Shown: positions 35,085 through 45,137 of the stretch, piece after piece
Layout: every line of letters begins with the position of its first letter
Numbering within the stretch: position 1 is the stretch's first letter
DNA from: Scalesia atractyloides
Lineage: Eukaryota; Streptophyta; Magnoliopsida; Asterales; Asteraceae
Length of the DNA stretch: 64,000 nt
NCBI GenBank assembly: GCA_947069175.1
Contig: CAMTDV010000030.1
Span: 96,434,411-96,498,410, forward strand
Direction: 5' to 3'
Translations under genes and position numbers: made by a program
The notes under the pieces: model-generated
Seen by the model: the letters and a program-made list of their open reading frames with translations, nothing else
What the model was told of the DNA's origin: nothing
Database searches by the model: none

Positions 35085-35380
35085 GGCGGTTTTCGGCTTT
35101 TAAAGGTGTGTGTTTGATTGGAATGTGATGGGCGTGAAGACTGATGAAGGTTCGTATTCGTCGCTATCACAAAAAAAGAAGGAAAAATCAAACTCAATTC
35201 GGACACGATATGCAGCCCACAGATATTTTTAAAATTTTCCCCCAATCTATGTTTTTGTTGGCATAACAAGTGTAACACCCCTTTTGTTTTTTGCTGACAT
35301 TTTATTTTAGTAAACATTAAATTAAATAAAAAAAAGGACTTCTTTGAGAATTCTAAAGAAGATCGTCTGAGAATTTTAAA
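35085..35380 (-). promoter_or_regulatory. Upstream region of the alanine aminotransferase gene
   Basis: About 300 bp upstream of the start codon, AT-rich and purine-rich, with no clear TATA box or known box recognised. The open frame 35069-35389 here is not supported by any domain. Confidence 0.3.
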
Positions 35381-35390
35381 GATAGTCATA

Positions 35391-35964
35391 GATAGATGAG
35401 CATGCTATATGTTCGGTATTGAAAAATAGGAAAAGTGGTATCGGTATCGAATATACCGGTCCGGTATCGTTATTTACCGGTGTTTTACCCTTAAATACCG
35501 GTAACGAAAACAGGGAAAATGGGTACCGGTACCGAAAAACGAATATACCCGGTACGGTTCGGTACTGATACCCGGTACCAGTGTTTTAAGGATCGTTAGG
35601 CGCTATTCGGTCGGTGGGGTACCGACTAGCAATTTATTGGGATTAACCGGAATTAATCGGATTAAGATTTTTATATATAGTTTTTGGTTATATATGTACA
35701 CAAATATTTTTATATGTAGTTTTTTAAGGTAGACATGTTTCACCCCTCATTAACTCATCTTTTTAAGTAATTGACGGGAACCTATAAGGTTTGGTCGAAA
35801 TTTGGCCAGGATCTAGCCAAAATTTGGTAAGAATAGGACCGTCATTGACCGCCTAGCGATTTATCGGTCATTAGTCGGTGAACCTTCGATTAGTGATTAA
35901 TCGGCTAGTATTCGTAGACTAGTCGGGATTTTTACAACCATGCCCGGTACCAAATGCTCATCCA
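35391..35964. mobile_element. hAT-type MITE with GGTACCGGTA arms, split by a nested element
   Basis: The ends GATGAGCAT / ATGCTCATC are flanked by 8-bp repeats CATAGATA (left) and CATAGACA (right), a 7/8 match. Arms are degenerate ACCGGTACCGG. The right arm is interrupted by the element at about 35583-35944. Confidence 0.72.
35583..35944. mobile_element. Nested MITE inside the GGTACC foldback element
   Basis: Sequence beginning GTGTTTTAAGGATCGTTAGG and ending GGGATTTTTACAACCATG is bounded on both sides by CCCGGTACCA, a perfect 10-bp direct repeat. Interior arms carry ACTAGTCGG/CCGACTAG-like motifs. A 9-10 bp duplication would fit a Mutator-type MITE. Confidence 0.6.
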
Positions 35965-36211
35965 TAGACATACTTAACAACACATGGAGTGGTAGGCGTC
36001 GTGGTGACATGGCAACACATCCATGCTGGGAACAAGCCCCGTGAGGTTGCAAGGTGATAGGGGATGGGTTTCTTCACCGGCATGGAGGGCAAACGGTGTG
36101 GTGACGTGGCGGTGTATCATTGGTGAGCGGAATTTAGTGAGTTTTGATTAGACCTGGCAAAACAAGTCCATTCATTCCATTTTAGGTTAATATGGGTATT
36201 TTAAATATTAA

Positions 36212-37372
36212 TGAAGGGGTATGGTCCCAAAAACCTTGCGCCAATCAAGAAAACCATACCCATTAATAACTTCTAAGGAAACTTCGCGTAGACTTCTTTG
36301 CCAAAATAAGATTTATTAGAGCTCTGCGCCAAATATCCAAGAGAGGAAAGGATCATATAACTACCTTGCGCGGGCTCGCGCAAGGTTCAAAGTTAAAAGC
36401 CCAAACATTCTCTTTGGATAAATGCTTCATTTAACTACCTTGCGCCGGCTCGCGCAAAGTTCAAAGTTAACCTTGAACATTCTCTTGGGATAAAATGATT
36501 CATTTAACTACCTCTCGCGGGCTCGCGCGAGGTTTAAAGTTAACCTTGAATAATCTCGTTTGATAATACCTCATGCACAAACCTTGAGCGGATATTTATA
36601 TCAAAGCAAGTATCCACCAAATGTTACGCTAAGCAGCAAGGATAAGAAAGAAGATCAGTTAACTAACTTGCGCTTCTCGCGCAAGGAAACAGTTAACCCT
36701 GAGAAACTTTCCCTTAGCAAAATCCTTGACTTGGTGCAGAATCAAAGGGAATCTTTTCTGTTGTAACAGAATGTACATGTGGCGAACAACAGATGGGTAA
36801 CAGCTACGAAATCTTCTAGAAGCCATTAACACCCAATCGTGCAAGCATCTTTTCGGTTATAACCAATTGCCACATGGCAGCATCTGGACGGCTGAGGAAG
36901 ATCACGGTGATGGCATGCTCACATTTATAAAATGTAGTGATCTCATGTTGACACGTGGCACCTCCCTAACCGCTGATGGGCTCACGATCCGTGTGCACTA
37001 ACGGATTGCCAATAAACATTAACGGAATAGCAGAAGATTCCGTTAAAGTTAACAATCTCTCCTTTTGGCGCCAAACACAGGCTATAAATAAGTGATTTGG
37101 AGTTCAAGGAAAGGTATTCACTCTCAACTACTCTCTCTCTTACAATACTTTACTTCTGACTACCTGTACTTATTCTCGCGCCGGAGGGTGGTCACGGAGA
37201 GAACCCCCCTTCTCCCCGTGGCGAGCTAACGGTGTTCTGTTTTGCAGGATCAGCCGGAATACTGTTTTATTCATCATTCATCGTGAAACCAAACAAAGAG
37301 TTAACCCTTTTATGCAGAGCCCATTCCATAGATCTACTTAGGTTCTGGTCTAGTTGATCTAGGGTTTCTTCA
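36212..37372 (+). repeat. 5' LTR of the Tat element
   Basis: 1,161 bp, starting TGAAGGGG and ending TTTCTTCA. The promoter candidate is CTATAAATA at 37082-37090, in the fitting position for U3/R. Upstream, four degenerate 65-80 bp repeats carry the hairpin CCTTGCGCG-N4-CGCGCAAGG (36364-36385 is the best copy). Confidence 0.93.
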
Positions 37373-37436
37373 TTGGCGCCCACCGATTTCAATTCTTTCT
37401 CATCTTTTGTTTCGTTTCACTTAGATTTGCAGCATC

Positions 37437-38659
37437 ATGGCTGATGGATCATCTTTTCAAGTCCTCGATCGGAGATTCGACGCGTCGTTGTCGGACCTCA
37501 GATCGACGGACAAATAGTTGAGGATTCTTCCGGCGAAGCTAATGCTCAGTATGATCCTAATCATGTGAGTATTCCTGTAACGTCGGCGGCTCCTCAGGTT
37601 GATGTTATGTCGATTTTACCACCTGGAGAGACTCCATTATCGTGGTTAATCAAATCTCAAGCGGCTCTAAATGCTATGTATGCTCAGTTATGTGCCCAAA
37701 CCGGAACTCCAGCTTTTCAAGCTCCGGTTAACGCTCCCCAGGTCCGTGCTTCGCCGGCACCTCGAGTTTTGAGTTATAATACTCAAACTCATGCTCGTTC
37801 CCCTTCGCACATGCCTGAAGATGGAATAGAAATGTATTCTAAAACCAGGAATGATCCTGTTCATTCCGGTAATAGAAGGCAAGAAGACAACGTTCAGCGT
37901 CGTGCATCTGTCCACTCTCGTTTGGGCCCGCGGCCTTCACAGAAACGGGACACCCAACACGATGAGCTTGATAAGACCTATGAGGAAGGGGATAGCGCAA
38001 GTATTTTCAATCGAATATCTGCAGATCATGCAAGTTACAAGCCAAAAGTACGTGCAGTACACAATCCAGAAGCTGAGCATGATTACAATTTGGTGTATCG
38101 CCCAACCGAAGCAGCTGAACAATCAAATTTTACCAGAGAGATAGCACTGGCTCCGTTGGAGCGAGCGAAATTACCATCCAAAGTTGGAAAGGTTAACGGT
38201 TTAACCGATCCTGATGATCACATGCGCCTCTTTACCGGTGCAGGGTTACTTGGGTGCTGGACATTGCCAATGTGGTGTCACCTATTTGTACAAACCCTTA
38301 CCGGCACTGCACGCCCTTGGTTTGATAATTTGCCGGCAGGTAAACTTTCCTCTTGGAATGACTTAAAAGAAAATTTTCTTACACACTTCAGTCAGCAACG
38401 GCGATACGTGCGCGATTCCTCAGATGTAATGAGCATCTGGCGGAGGGACGATGAGAACCTTGAAGATTTTATAACGCGTTACAATAAAGAGGTGTTGGAG
38501 ATTGGAGATGTTCACGAAGACCTTATACGCGCGCAGTTCAAGTACGCGGTAAGGTGCGACGAAATGATTAAAGTGTTGTCCGGTACAACTGGCCTTCCAA
38601 AAAGCTGGGATAAACTCATGGCGGCGGCAAGGTCTACGCCCAGACTGAGCGCAACTTAA
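37437..38659 (+). pseudogene. Tat element gag (capsid) region, broken
   Basis: The probable original start is ATGGCTGATGG at 37437, but a TAG follows at 37516-37518. The longest remaining frame is 37565-38659 (364 aa). The C-terminal half shows the retrotransposon gag capsid domain (KVNGLTDPDDHMRLF, GTARPWFDNLP, SSWNDLKENFLTHFSQQ, ESLEDFITRYN-like ENLEDFITRYNKE). The frame is then lost near 38630. The zinc-knuckle-like CDYHGDTGHTTDNC lies downstream at 38957-38998, in another frame. Confidence 0.88.
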
Positions 38660-38919
38660 ATTCTAACAGGCCACCTCTACCTCAGAATCATCCGCAAGAT
38701 CTGAGTAGAGGTAGTCGTAAGTATAATAGAAATTGGAAAGAGTCAAGTCAAAATTCGTACTCTCCTTATTCACCAATTGATGCGCGTGCAACAATCAACA
38801 AGATAACAACTCAAAAAGCGATTAAGCAAGAGAATAGGGAACGCCAGTGGACCCCCTTAACGAAATCTCCGGCTGAAGTTCTCAGCACTGAGAATTATCA
38901 GTTCAAACAGCCGCAACCA

Positions 38920-40314
38920 ATGAAAAACAAAAAAGGGCAAGACCCAAATTTGTTCTGTGATTATCATGGAGACACAGGCCACACAACAGATAACTGCATC
39001 AGTCTGCGCACGGAGATTAAAAAAGCATTAAAGAGTGGGAAGCTTACACATCTACTCCAGAATGTACGCAAAGAGATTAAACAAATTACGCGCGAGAACG
39101 AAGGGCCTAGCAACAAGAAAATGAAACAGCACGTTTCCATGATTCAAGGTGGCTCATCGCGCAAGCGTAGCCTTCAACATTTTCAAAACAACACTTGGCG
39201 CGAACAGCAAGTCATTTTTCCTATCGTTCCAGGAGGTCCTCAAGAAGACCGGCCAGTAGTTATCACCGATATCTTTGGGCACTACCAAACAGATTATATG
39301 TTTATAGATCCTGGTAGTTCCATGGATGTTATGTATGAGCAGTGCTTCAAGCAGTTAGATCCTGAGGATAAGGCACGCTTGGAACTAGTTGATTTTCCAT
39401 TAACTGGGTTCTGCAATGAGGCTGTCTTTCCTTTAGGACAAATCCTTTTTCATGTTACTTTATCTGATGGGAGGTGTTCTCGAACGAGTAACGTCAACTT
39501 CATGGTGATGTCGGTAAATTCCCGTCACGATGTACTATTGGGACGCCGCGCGCAACGTGATTTTAGTATGATTACCTCCGCTCCACATGCTGCTTATGGT
39601 TTTCCGACACCAAATGGTATAGCTATACTTTACGCGCGGAAAGAAATCATGTCAATTGAAGAACCAGTTATGAAGGCTGTCAAGACATTGCCAAGTAATG
39701 AACTAGAAAAATGGGTACTCAACAATAAGTATCCTGAGCAAACAATCTTGTTAGGGCCTGCAGTCAGTATTGAAATTCGCGCAAAACTTCAACTACTGTT
39801 GTTTCGCAACAAAGACATTTTCGCCTGGACACCTGCCGACATGGTCGGTGTCCCATGCAACGTTGCGGAACATTGTCTGAATGTATTTCCGTCAGCAGAA
39901 CCAGTTGTACAGAAAAAGCGTAGCCGCGGGTCAGAAAAGACAGAGGCGATGAACGAACAAGTCACCGAGTTATTAAATGCTGGTATTCTGCGCGAAGTCA
40001 AATACCAGACCTGGGTGGCAAACCCAGTCATGGTAAAGAAACATAATGGCGGATGGCGGATGTGCGTAGATTTTAAAAATCTAAACAAGACGTGTCCGAA
40101 AGATTGTTATTCTCTTCCTGAGATTGACAAAAAGGTTGACTCATTAGCTTCCTTTCGCTGGAAATGTTTTCTAGATTGTTATAAAGGTTATCATCAAGTC
40201 TTGATGAAAAAAAGGACGAAGATAAAACCGCTTTTCGCACGGAGAAGGGCATTTTTTGTTATACCAAGATGCCTTTTGGTCTCCGTAATGCGGGAGCTAC
40301 TTATCAAAGATTAA
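38920..40314 (+). pseudogene. Tat element gag tail, protease and N-terminal reverse transcriptase
   Basis: The open frame (464 aa) begins at the zinc-knuckle region. It continues through an aspartic protease with the active-site variant DPGSS (about 39310), then RT motifs including LREVKYQTWVANPVMV, GGWRMCVDFKNLNK and FLDCYKGYHQV. A frameshift near 40205 takes RT into another frame, where FGLRNAGATYQ and the catalytic YIDDLV (40359-40376) continue. A TGA follows at about 40420. Confidence 0.9.
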
Positions 40315-40564
40315 TGGATACAGTTTTTGGTGATGATATCGGGAAAACTGTGGAAGTCTACATTGATGATTTGGTCATTATGAGCAATTCAGAAGACACT
40401 ATGTTAGACAACATCCAATGAACTTTTGATTCTCTGCGAAAGGTAAATCTAAAGTTAAATCCAAGCAAATGCTCCTTCGGCATGGAGGAGGGCAAATTTG
40501 TAGGTTTCATCGTTATCAAGGACGGTTTCAAAGTTAATCCTGAGAAGGTCGAAGCAATACAAAA

Positions 40565-41231
40565 ATGTCTTCTCCTAATACCATCAAAGAGATGCAACGT
40601 TTGGCTGGAAGGTTAGCCGCGCTAAACCGCTTCCTCGCCAATCATGCTGCAAAGTCTTATCCATTTATTCGAACCTTGCGCAATTGTACGAAGAGCAAAG
40701 AGTTAGCATGGACTCCTGAAGCTAATCAAGCTTTCCGGCAAATGAAAGATTGTTTAGTTCAACTTCCAACACTTACTGCTCCTCGCGAAAAAAGAACCCT
40801 TGGTCTTATATCTTGCTGCATCTGAGGTACCAGTAGGTGCTGTCTTGTTGGTAGAACGCGAAGGGGTCCAATCTCCAATTTATTATATTAGCAAGATGTT
40901 GAACGATCCAGAGACAAGGTATTCAATTACGGAGAAATTAGTTTTAGCATTGGTCCACGCTTCGCGCAGGCTGCGAAAATACTTTTCAGGACATGTTATT
41001 ACAGTTTTAACAAATTTTCACATTGGCCAAGTCCTGACCAAGCCAGATATTTCTGGACGACTTGCGAAGTGGGCAATAGAATTGGGGGGGTTATAACATC
41101 TGTTATAAACCTAAACCAGCTATCAAAGGCCAAGTTTTGCCAGATTTCATCGCTAAAATTCCTGCTGATAAACTTGAAGAATGCCAAGCAATTCAAAACC
41201 CAGTCCCAGTCATAGACAATAGAGCCTGGAC
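40565..41231 (+). pseudogene. Tat element RT thumb and RNase H, broken
   Basis: Frames 40565-40825 and 40800-41096 encode the RT-RNase H connection (MQRLAGRLAALNRFLA, AWTPEANQAF) and RNase H (AASEVPVGAVLLVE, SPIYYISKML, YSITEKLVLALV). One frame change falls near 40800. The reading continues to VIDNRAWT at about 41231, where the nested LTR begins. The second, archaeal-type RNase H expected next in Tat elements is missing. Confidence 0.85.
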
Positions 41232-41410
41232 TGTAACATCCGTCGAAAAACGGGTTTCCAAAACCCGCTTCGTTTATTAATCAAATATCCAGTTATAATT
41301 TTTCATTGCGTATTTATTACTCAAATTAATTTTAAACGATACATAATTAATAAATATATTAGAATTTAAAAACCATAATTTATAAATAATATTAAATAGT
41401 GAGAAAAAAA

Positions 41411-41486
41411 TAAAATGGGGACGCCGGGTTTCGAACCCGGGTCACCCACAAACTCAAACACACAACACACCGCCCCGCCACACGCC
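41411..41486 (-). repeat. tRNA-like module in the nested LTR (antisense)
   Basis: On the minus strand, a B-box GGGTTCGAAACCC (centred about 41431) forms a T-arm-like CCGGGTTCGAAACCCGG hairpin, and a GTGTGGCGGGGCGGTG stretch lies upstream. It resembles a degraded tRNA-derived sequence rather than a working tRNA gene. The forward open frame across it (MGTPGFEPGSPTN) is a typical artefact of such sequences. Confidence 0.5.
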
Positions 41487-42147
41487 TTCTTTGTGAAAAT
41501 ACTGAAACAAATAATACTTAAAACAAAACCCGAATTCAAAACCGGAGATCACCGCGCTCAGAACTCGCAATCACCGGAAAATCCGGCAATCCGCGACTTT
41601 GGCCATTTTCCTTTTGACTAAACATGTTAACCGACCTCGACATCGGTTATAACCGATGTCTAAACCCTCAATTTCAGTCGTAACCGCCGGAGAAACTTTG
41701 ACCGCGAATCAAGACCAAAATTCGGACCCAATACATCCTGTTCTTCCCTATAAATACCCACCCAAACCTCTGGTATCTTTTTCGCTCAAAATCGCACAAT
41801 CTCTCGAAGCTTTAGCACGTCGCCGGAAATTTCAATTTCGCCGGAATCACTGAACGGAAAACCGCGTTTTTTTCAGACGGTACAATCCTCTAAATTTCTC
41901 TTGCTATCTTTTGATTTATAATCTAATTGCTCAATTCAGTAATCAAAACTGTTTCTTTGCCGGAAAACCTGAAGCAAACTCGCCGTTCTGGTATACTATG
42001 TCATCTCATTTCTATTTTCAAATTCAATCAAAGATAAGTTAAGATCAATTAAACAGAACAGTCGGAATTCGCTGTCCTGAAATGTTAAGCGAAGAAGACG
42101 AAGTTGAACATGTGTATAAGTTTAATTAAAACCGAATATTTAACCGG

Positions 42148-42222
42148 GTTAGACACACAGTCCAGCGGTGGACTGTGTGCAACATAACACGCACGTCACG
42201 AGTTCGAATCGCATATGTTACC
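42148..42222 (+). repeat. tRNA-like module 1 in the nested LTR
   Basis: GTTAGACACACAG is followed by a perfect 9-bp hairpin with a GCGG loop (42156-42177), in D-arm position. About 22 bases later comes GAGTTCGAATC (42200-42210), a T-loop/B-box. The acceptor stem is not complementary, so it is not a functional tRNA gene. Confidence 0.6.
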
Positions 42223-42317
42223 GATTTTCAGAAATAAAACCAATCCTTTTTAAAAACCTATTCAGATCATCCTTCAACATGTATACAAATCTAATATAAT
42301 TCTGTAGTTAAACAAGG

Positions 42318-42390
42318 TTAGACACACAGCCCAACTGGTTGGGCTGTGCGCACTCGAACCGAACGTCCCGAGTTCGACTCCGGGTCACTG
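42318..42390 (+). repeat. tRNA-like module 2 in the nested LTR
   Basis: Same layout as module 1, 170 bp downstream: GTTAGACACACAG, a perfect 10-bp hairpin with CTGG loop (42325-42348), then CCCGAGTTCGACTCCGGG (42367-42384), a T-arm with four pairs. It lacks a matching acceptor stem. Confidence 0.6.
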
Positions 42391-42488
42391 AAGTCGGTTC
42401 GGCCATATTAAATCCTTTTTGAAATAAACTAAATAAAATAACAGTTAATTGGTGTATATATATATAATTAAAACAGAGAATATTTCGG

Positions 42489-42565
42489 GTTAGACACGTA
42501 GCTCAGTTGGTAGAGCTGCGTGCACGTATACGAGAGGTCCCGAGTTCGAACCTCACTCAGCGCAT
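42489..42565 (+). repeat. tRNA-like module 3 in the nested LTR
   Basis: This copy lies 171 bp after module 2 and is the best match to a real tRNA. The D-arm/A box GTAGCTCAGTTGGTAGAGC ends at 42516, and the B box GAGTTCGAACCTC is at 42542-42554. The acceptor stem still does not pair (GTTAGAC against TCAGCGC), so a working tRNA is unlikely. Confidence 0.65.
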
Positions 42566-43699
42566 AATTAAACACAATCCGACCGGTCAACGGTCAAAAA
42601 GTCAAATTTTTTTATTTCTTTTTATTTATTTATTTAATCAGAAAATCATTTAAAAATACTTAAAAATAAGATTTTTAAAGTTAGAAAACTTCCTTAAACT
42701 CACAAAAATAAATCTAAAAATCCTATTAAGACTATGAATTAAAAGTATTAATCTCAAATAAAATCCCTTTATTTACCGAACCATTTCGTTATTATTTTAG
42801 GTTAATTTTTCCTCGTCGATCAAATCCAAAAAAATTCGTGCGCATCCAACGTCATCAAAGAACGCACCCAATGTGAGTGAATCTCTATCAATTCCCCGTT
42901 TTAATCATGTTTTGGGGTGTATCATGTGTCGTTTAATTCCTTATTATATTTAAACACTTGTGCATCCATCATATCCCTGATCAAATGTGTATCAAATGTG
43001 TATAAATTGTTGTGTGGATTATATGTAGTTTGGATTTATCATTTTCAGTGCACGCATATCATTAGGCCCATCAGTTCCCCGTGGGAGACGGGTTGAGCAT
43101 CAGGTGACTCATACGATCGGCTCCGTTTGATTGAGCCTTGATCTCACATTCATCATCATTCATATCATATACTCATTCAAAGTGGTTTGTGTTTGTTATT
43201 TATATATGTTTGTTCACATGTGATTTTGCACAAATTTTCAATATTAAATAAGACAAGAAATTAATAACAATGTTTTATCAAGGTTCACTCGCCAACTTTT
43301 GTTAACCCAAAATATCCCCCGTTTTACACATGATACAGGTGATCCAGTTGAGGCAAGAAACACATAGGAAGACCTAGAAGAATAAATCAGTTTAAGCTTT
43401 GGATTGTTTACATAATTTCTTTTCCTTGTAATTGTATGGATTTTTATTTGGATAATTAAGTTGTAATTTGAATTTAATAAATATGAAACATTTTAGTAAA
43501 CATCATGAGCTTTGGTGATAACCCAATTATGCCCCGACTCTTATTCCGCTGCGGGTCGGGGTGTGACAGATTGGTATCAGAGCCATGACTATAGGGATAT
43601 AGGATAGGTTATTAGACCCTTAGAGCCTATACTATAGTTGATTAAAATTTTAAATTGTTTATGCGTTACATACAAAATTCATGATGTTTATATGCTTTA

Positions 43700-44944
43700 T
43701 GTTTATTGTTACCTAATCAGGGAGGTTCATGAGGGGCTATGTGGTATACATTCTGGGCTGCGCATGGTAGTAGCCAAAGTGAAAAGCGCAGGGTATTATT
43801 GGCCCGTAATGTACGTTGACGCTGTAGAGATGTTGCGCACATGCATGTCCTGCCAAAGGCATGCCCCTAAAACGTTACGCACAAAGAATCCTTTGGCACC
43901 CGTCACAACAGCTTAGCCATTTCAACAATCGGCCATTGATTTAGTGGGACCATTTCCGGATGCGCCCGGCGCAGTAAAGTTCATCATTGTTGCAGTCGAT
44001 TACTTCACCAAATGGGTTGAAGCCAAACCTTTAGCTTCTACTACAGTGATGGTAATTCGCAAATTCATCTGGGAATACATTATTTGCTATTTTGGTCTGC
44101 CCATGTGCATTATTACAGACAACGGTCCAAATTTAACGGCTAAGAGTTGCAAACATGGATGACCGAAATGGGAATCCAGCATGTTTTCGCTTCTGTTGCG
44201 CACCCACAAGCAAATGGTCAAGTTGAAAGCATAAACAAACAGTTGGTCGACGGTATCAAGGCCCGCCTTGGCACGGCACGGCGGGGGTGGGTTGACGAAT
44301 TGGCTAGCATCTTGTGGGCACACCGAACTATGCCCAAGACTAGCACTGGAGAAACTCCTTTTAGCCTTGTGTACGGCACGGAGGCTGTGATTCCTGCCGA
44401 AATTGGGTTACCATCTCCAAGAATGCTAGCTTTGGAAAAACAAGACAACGAAGAACAAAGGCGCATCGACCTAGACTTATTGGAAGAACGACGAGAAAAT
44501 GCAGCGATTCGCGAAGCTAAGTACAAGTCTAAGCTTGAAAAGTATTACAATAAAAGGGTACGCATCTGCTCCTTTTTGCCTGGTGACTTTGTTCTTCACG
44601 ATAATGAAGCATCGAATGCCGAAAAATCGGGGAAGTTAGCCCCGCGATGGGAAGGTTCGTACGTGATAAATGAAGTATTTGGAAAAGGCGCGTACACTCT
44701 GAAGCGTATGGACGAATCCAGCGTTTCTCGAACCTGGAACGCCAGCAACTACGCCGATGTTATATGTAATCTCAGTCCTCTAAGCAACTTCTGGGCGTTG
44801 CGTAACGAGACTGCTTACTTTATTTCTTATGTAATCTTAGTGGCAGCCATAGCTTCATGCTTTATCAATATGAATAAAATACTATGTCACTACTTACAGT
44901 CTTGTATATGTTCATTTACAAATGCATGCAATTCCTTTGGATAA
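43700..44944 (+). pseudogene. Tat element integrase, broken
   Basis: The H2C2 zinc finger region (EVHEGLCGIHSGLRM ... CMSCQRHA) is followed by the catalytic core. First Asp: AIDLVGPFP (about 43935). Second Asp: ITDNGPNL (about 44112). Glu: NGQVESINKQL (about 44220). The C-terminal part includes FSLVYGTEAVIPAEIG and GKLAPRWEGSYVI. Frames are interrupted by a TAG at 43914-43916 and a frameshift near 44155. The D-D-E residues are present but in different frames. Confidence 0.88.
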
Positions 44945-45137
44945 ACAAAAACAAAAACTCACGAGCCACAAGCTAACTTAATACTTACGCTCGCACATGA
45001 GAAAAGAAATTGTTCATTTGTCTATCCTACACAAGTAATTGGTCCGATGCAAACATTGTAAAACTAAAATATATTATATTCAGATCAACAGTACTTGCGC
45101 AGCAGCGCAACGTTACAAGTAATTACAAAATAAAGAA

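Larger units (their letters stand above)
41232..43568 (+). mobile_element. LTR of a second gypsy-type element nested in the Tat pol
   Basis: It starts TGTAACATCC and ends GGGGTGTGACA. It is followed at 43572 by TGGTATCAGAGCC, the initiator-Met tRNA primer-binding site used by many plant chromovirus-type gypsy elements. About 100 bp of leader follows to roughly 43700, where Tat integrase sequence resumes. No coding region or second LTR of this element is present, so it is a truncated 5' end. CTATAAATAC (41749-41758) is a good TATA candidate. The LTR contains tRNA-like modules. Confidence 0.82.

Noticed and set aside
41415..41621. Coding region starting MGTPGFEPGSPTN
   Set aside because: The GFEPGS peptide is the usual translation of a tRNA B-box-like sequence in the reverse strand. 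It sits in an LTR.
42489..42565. Functional tRNA gene
   Set aside because: A box and B box are good, but the acceptor stem does not pair, the anticodon arm is irregular, and the block is one of several degenerate repeats in an LTR.
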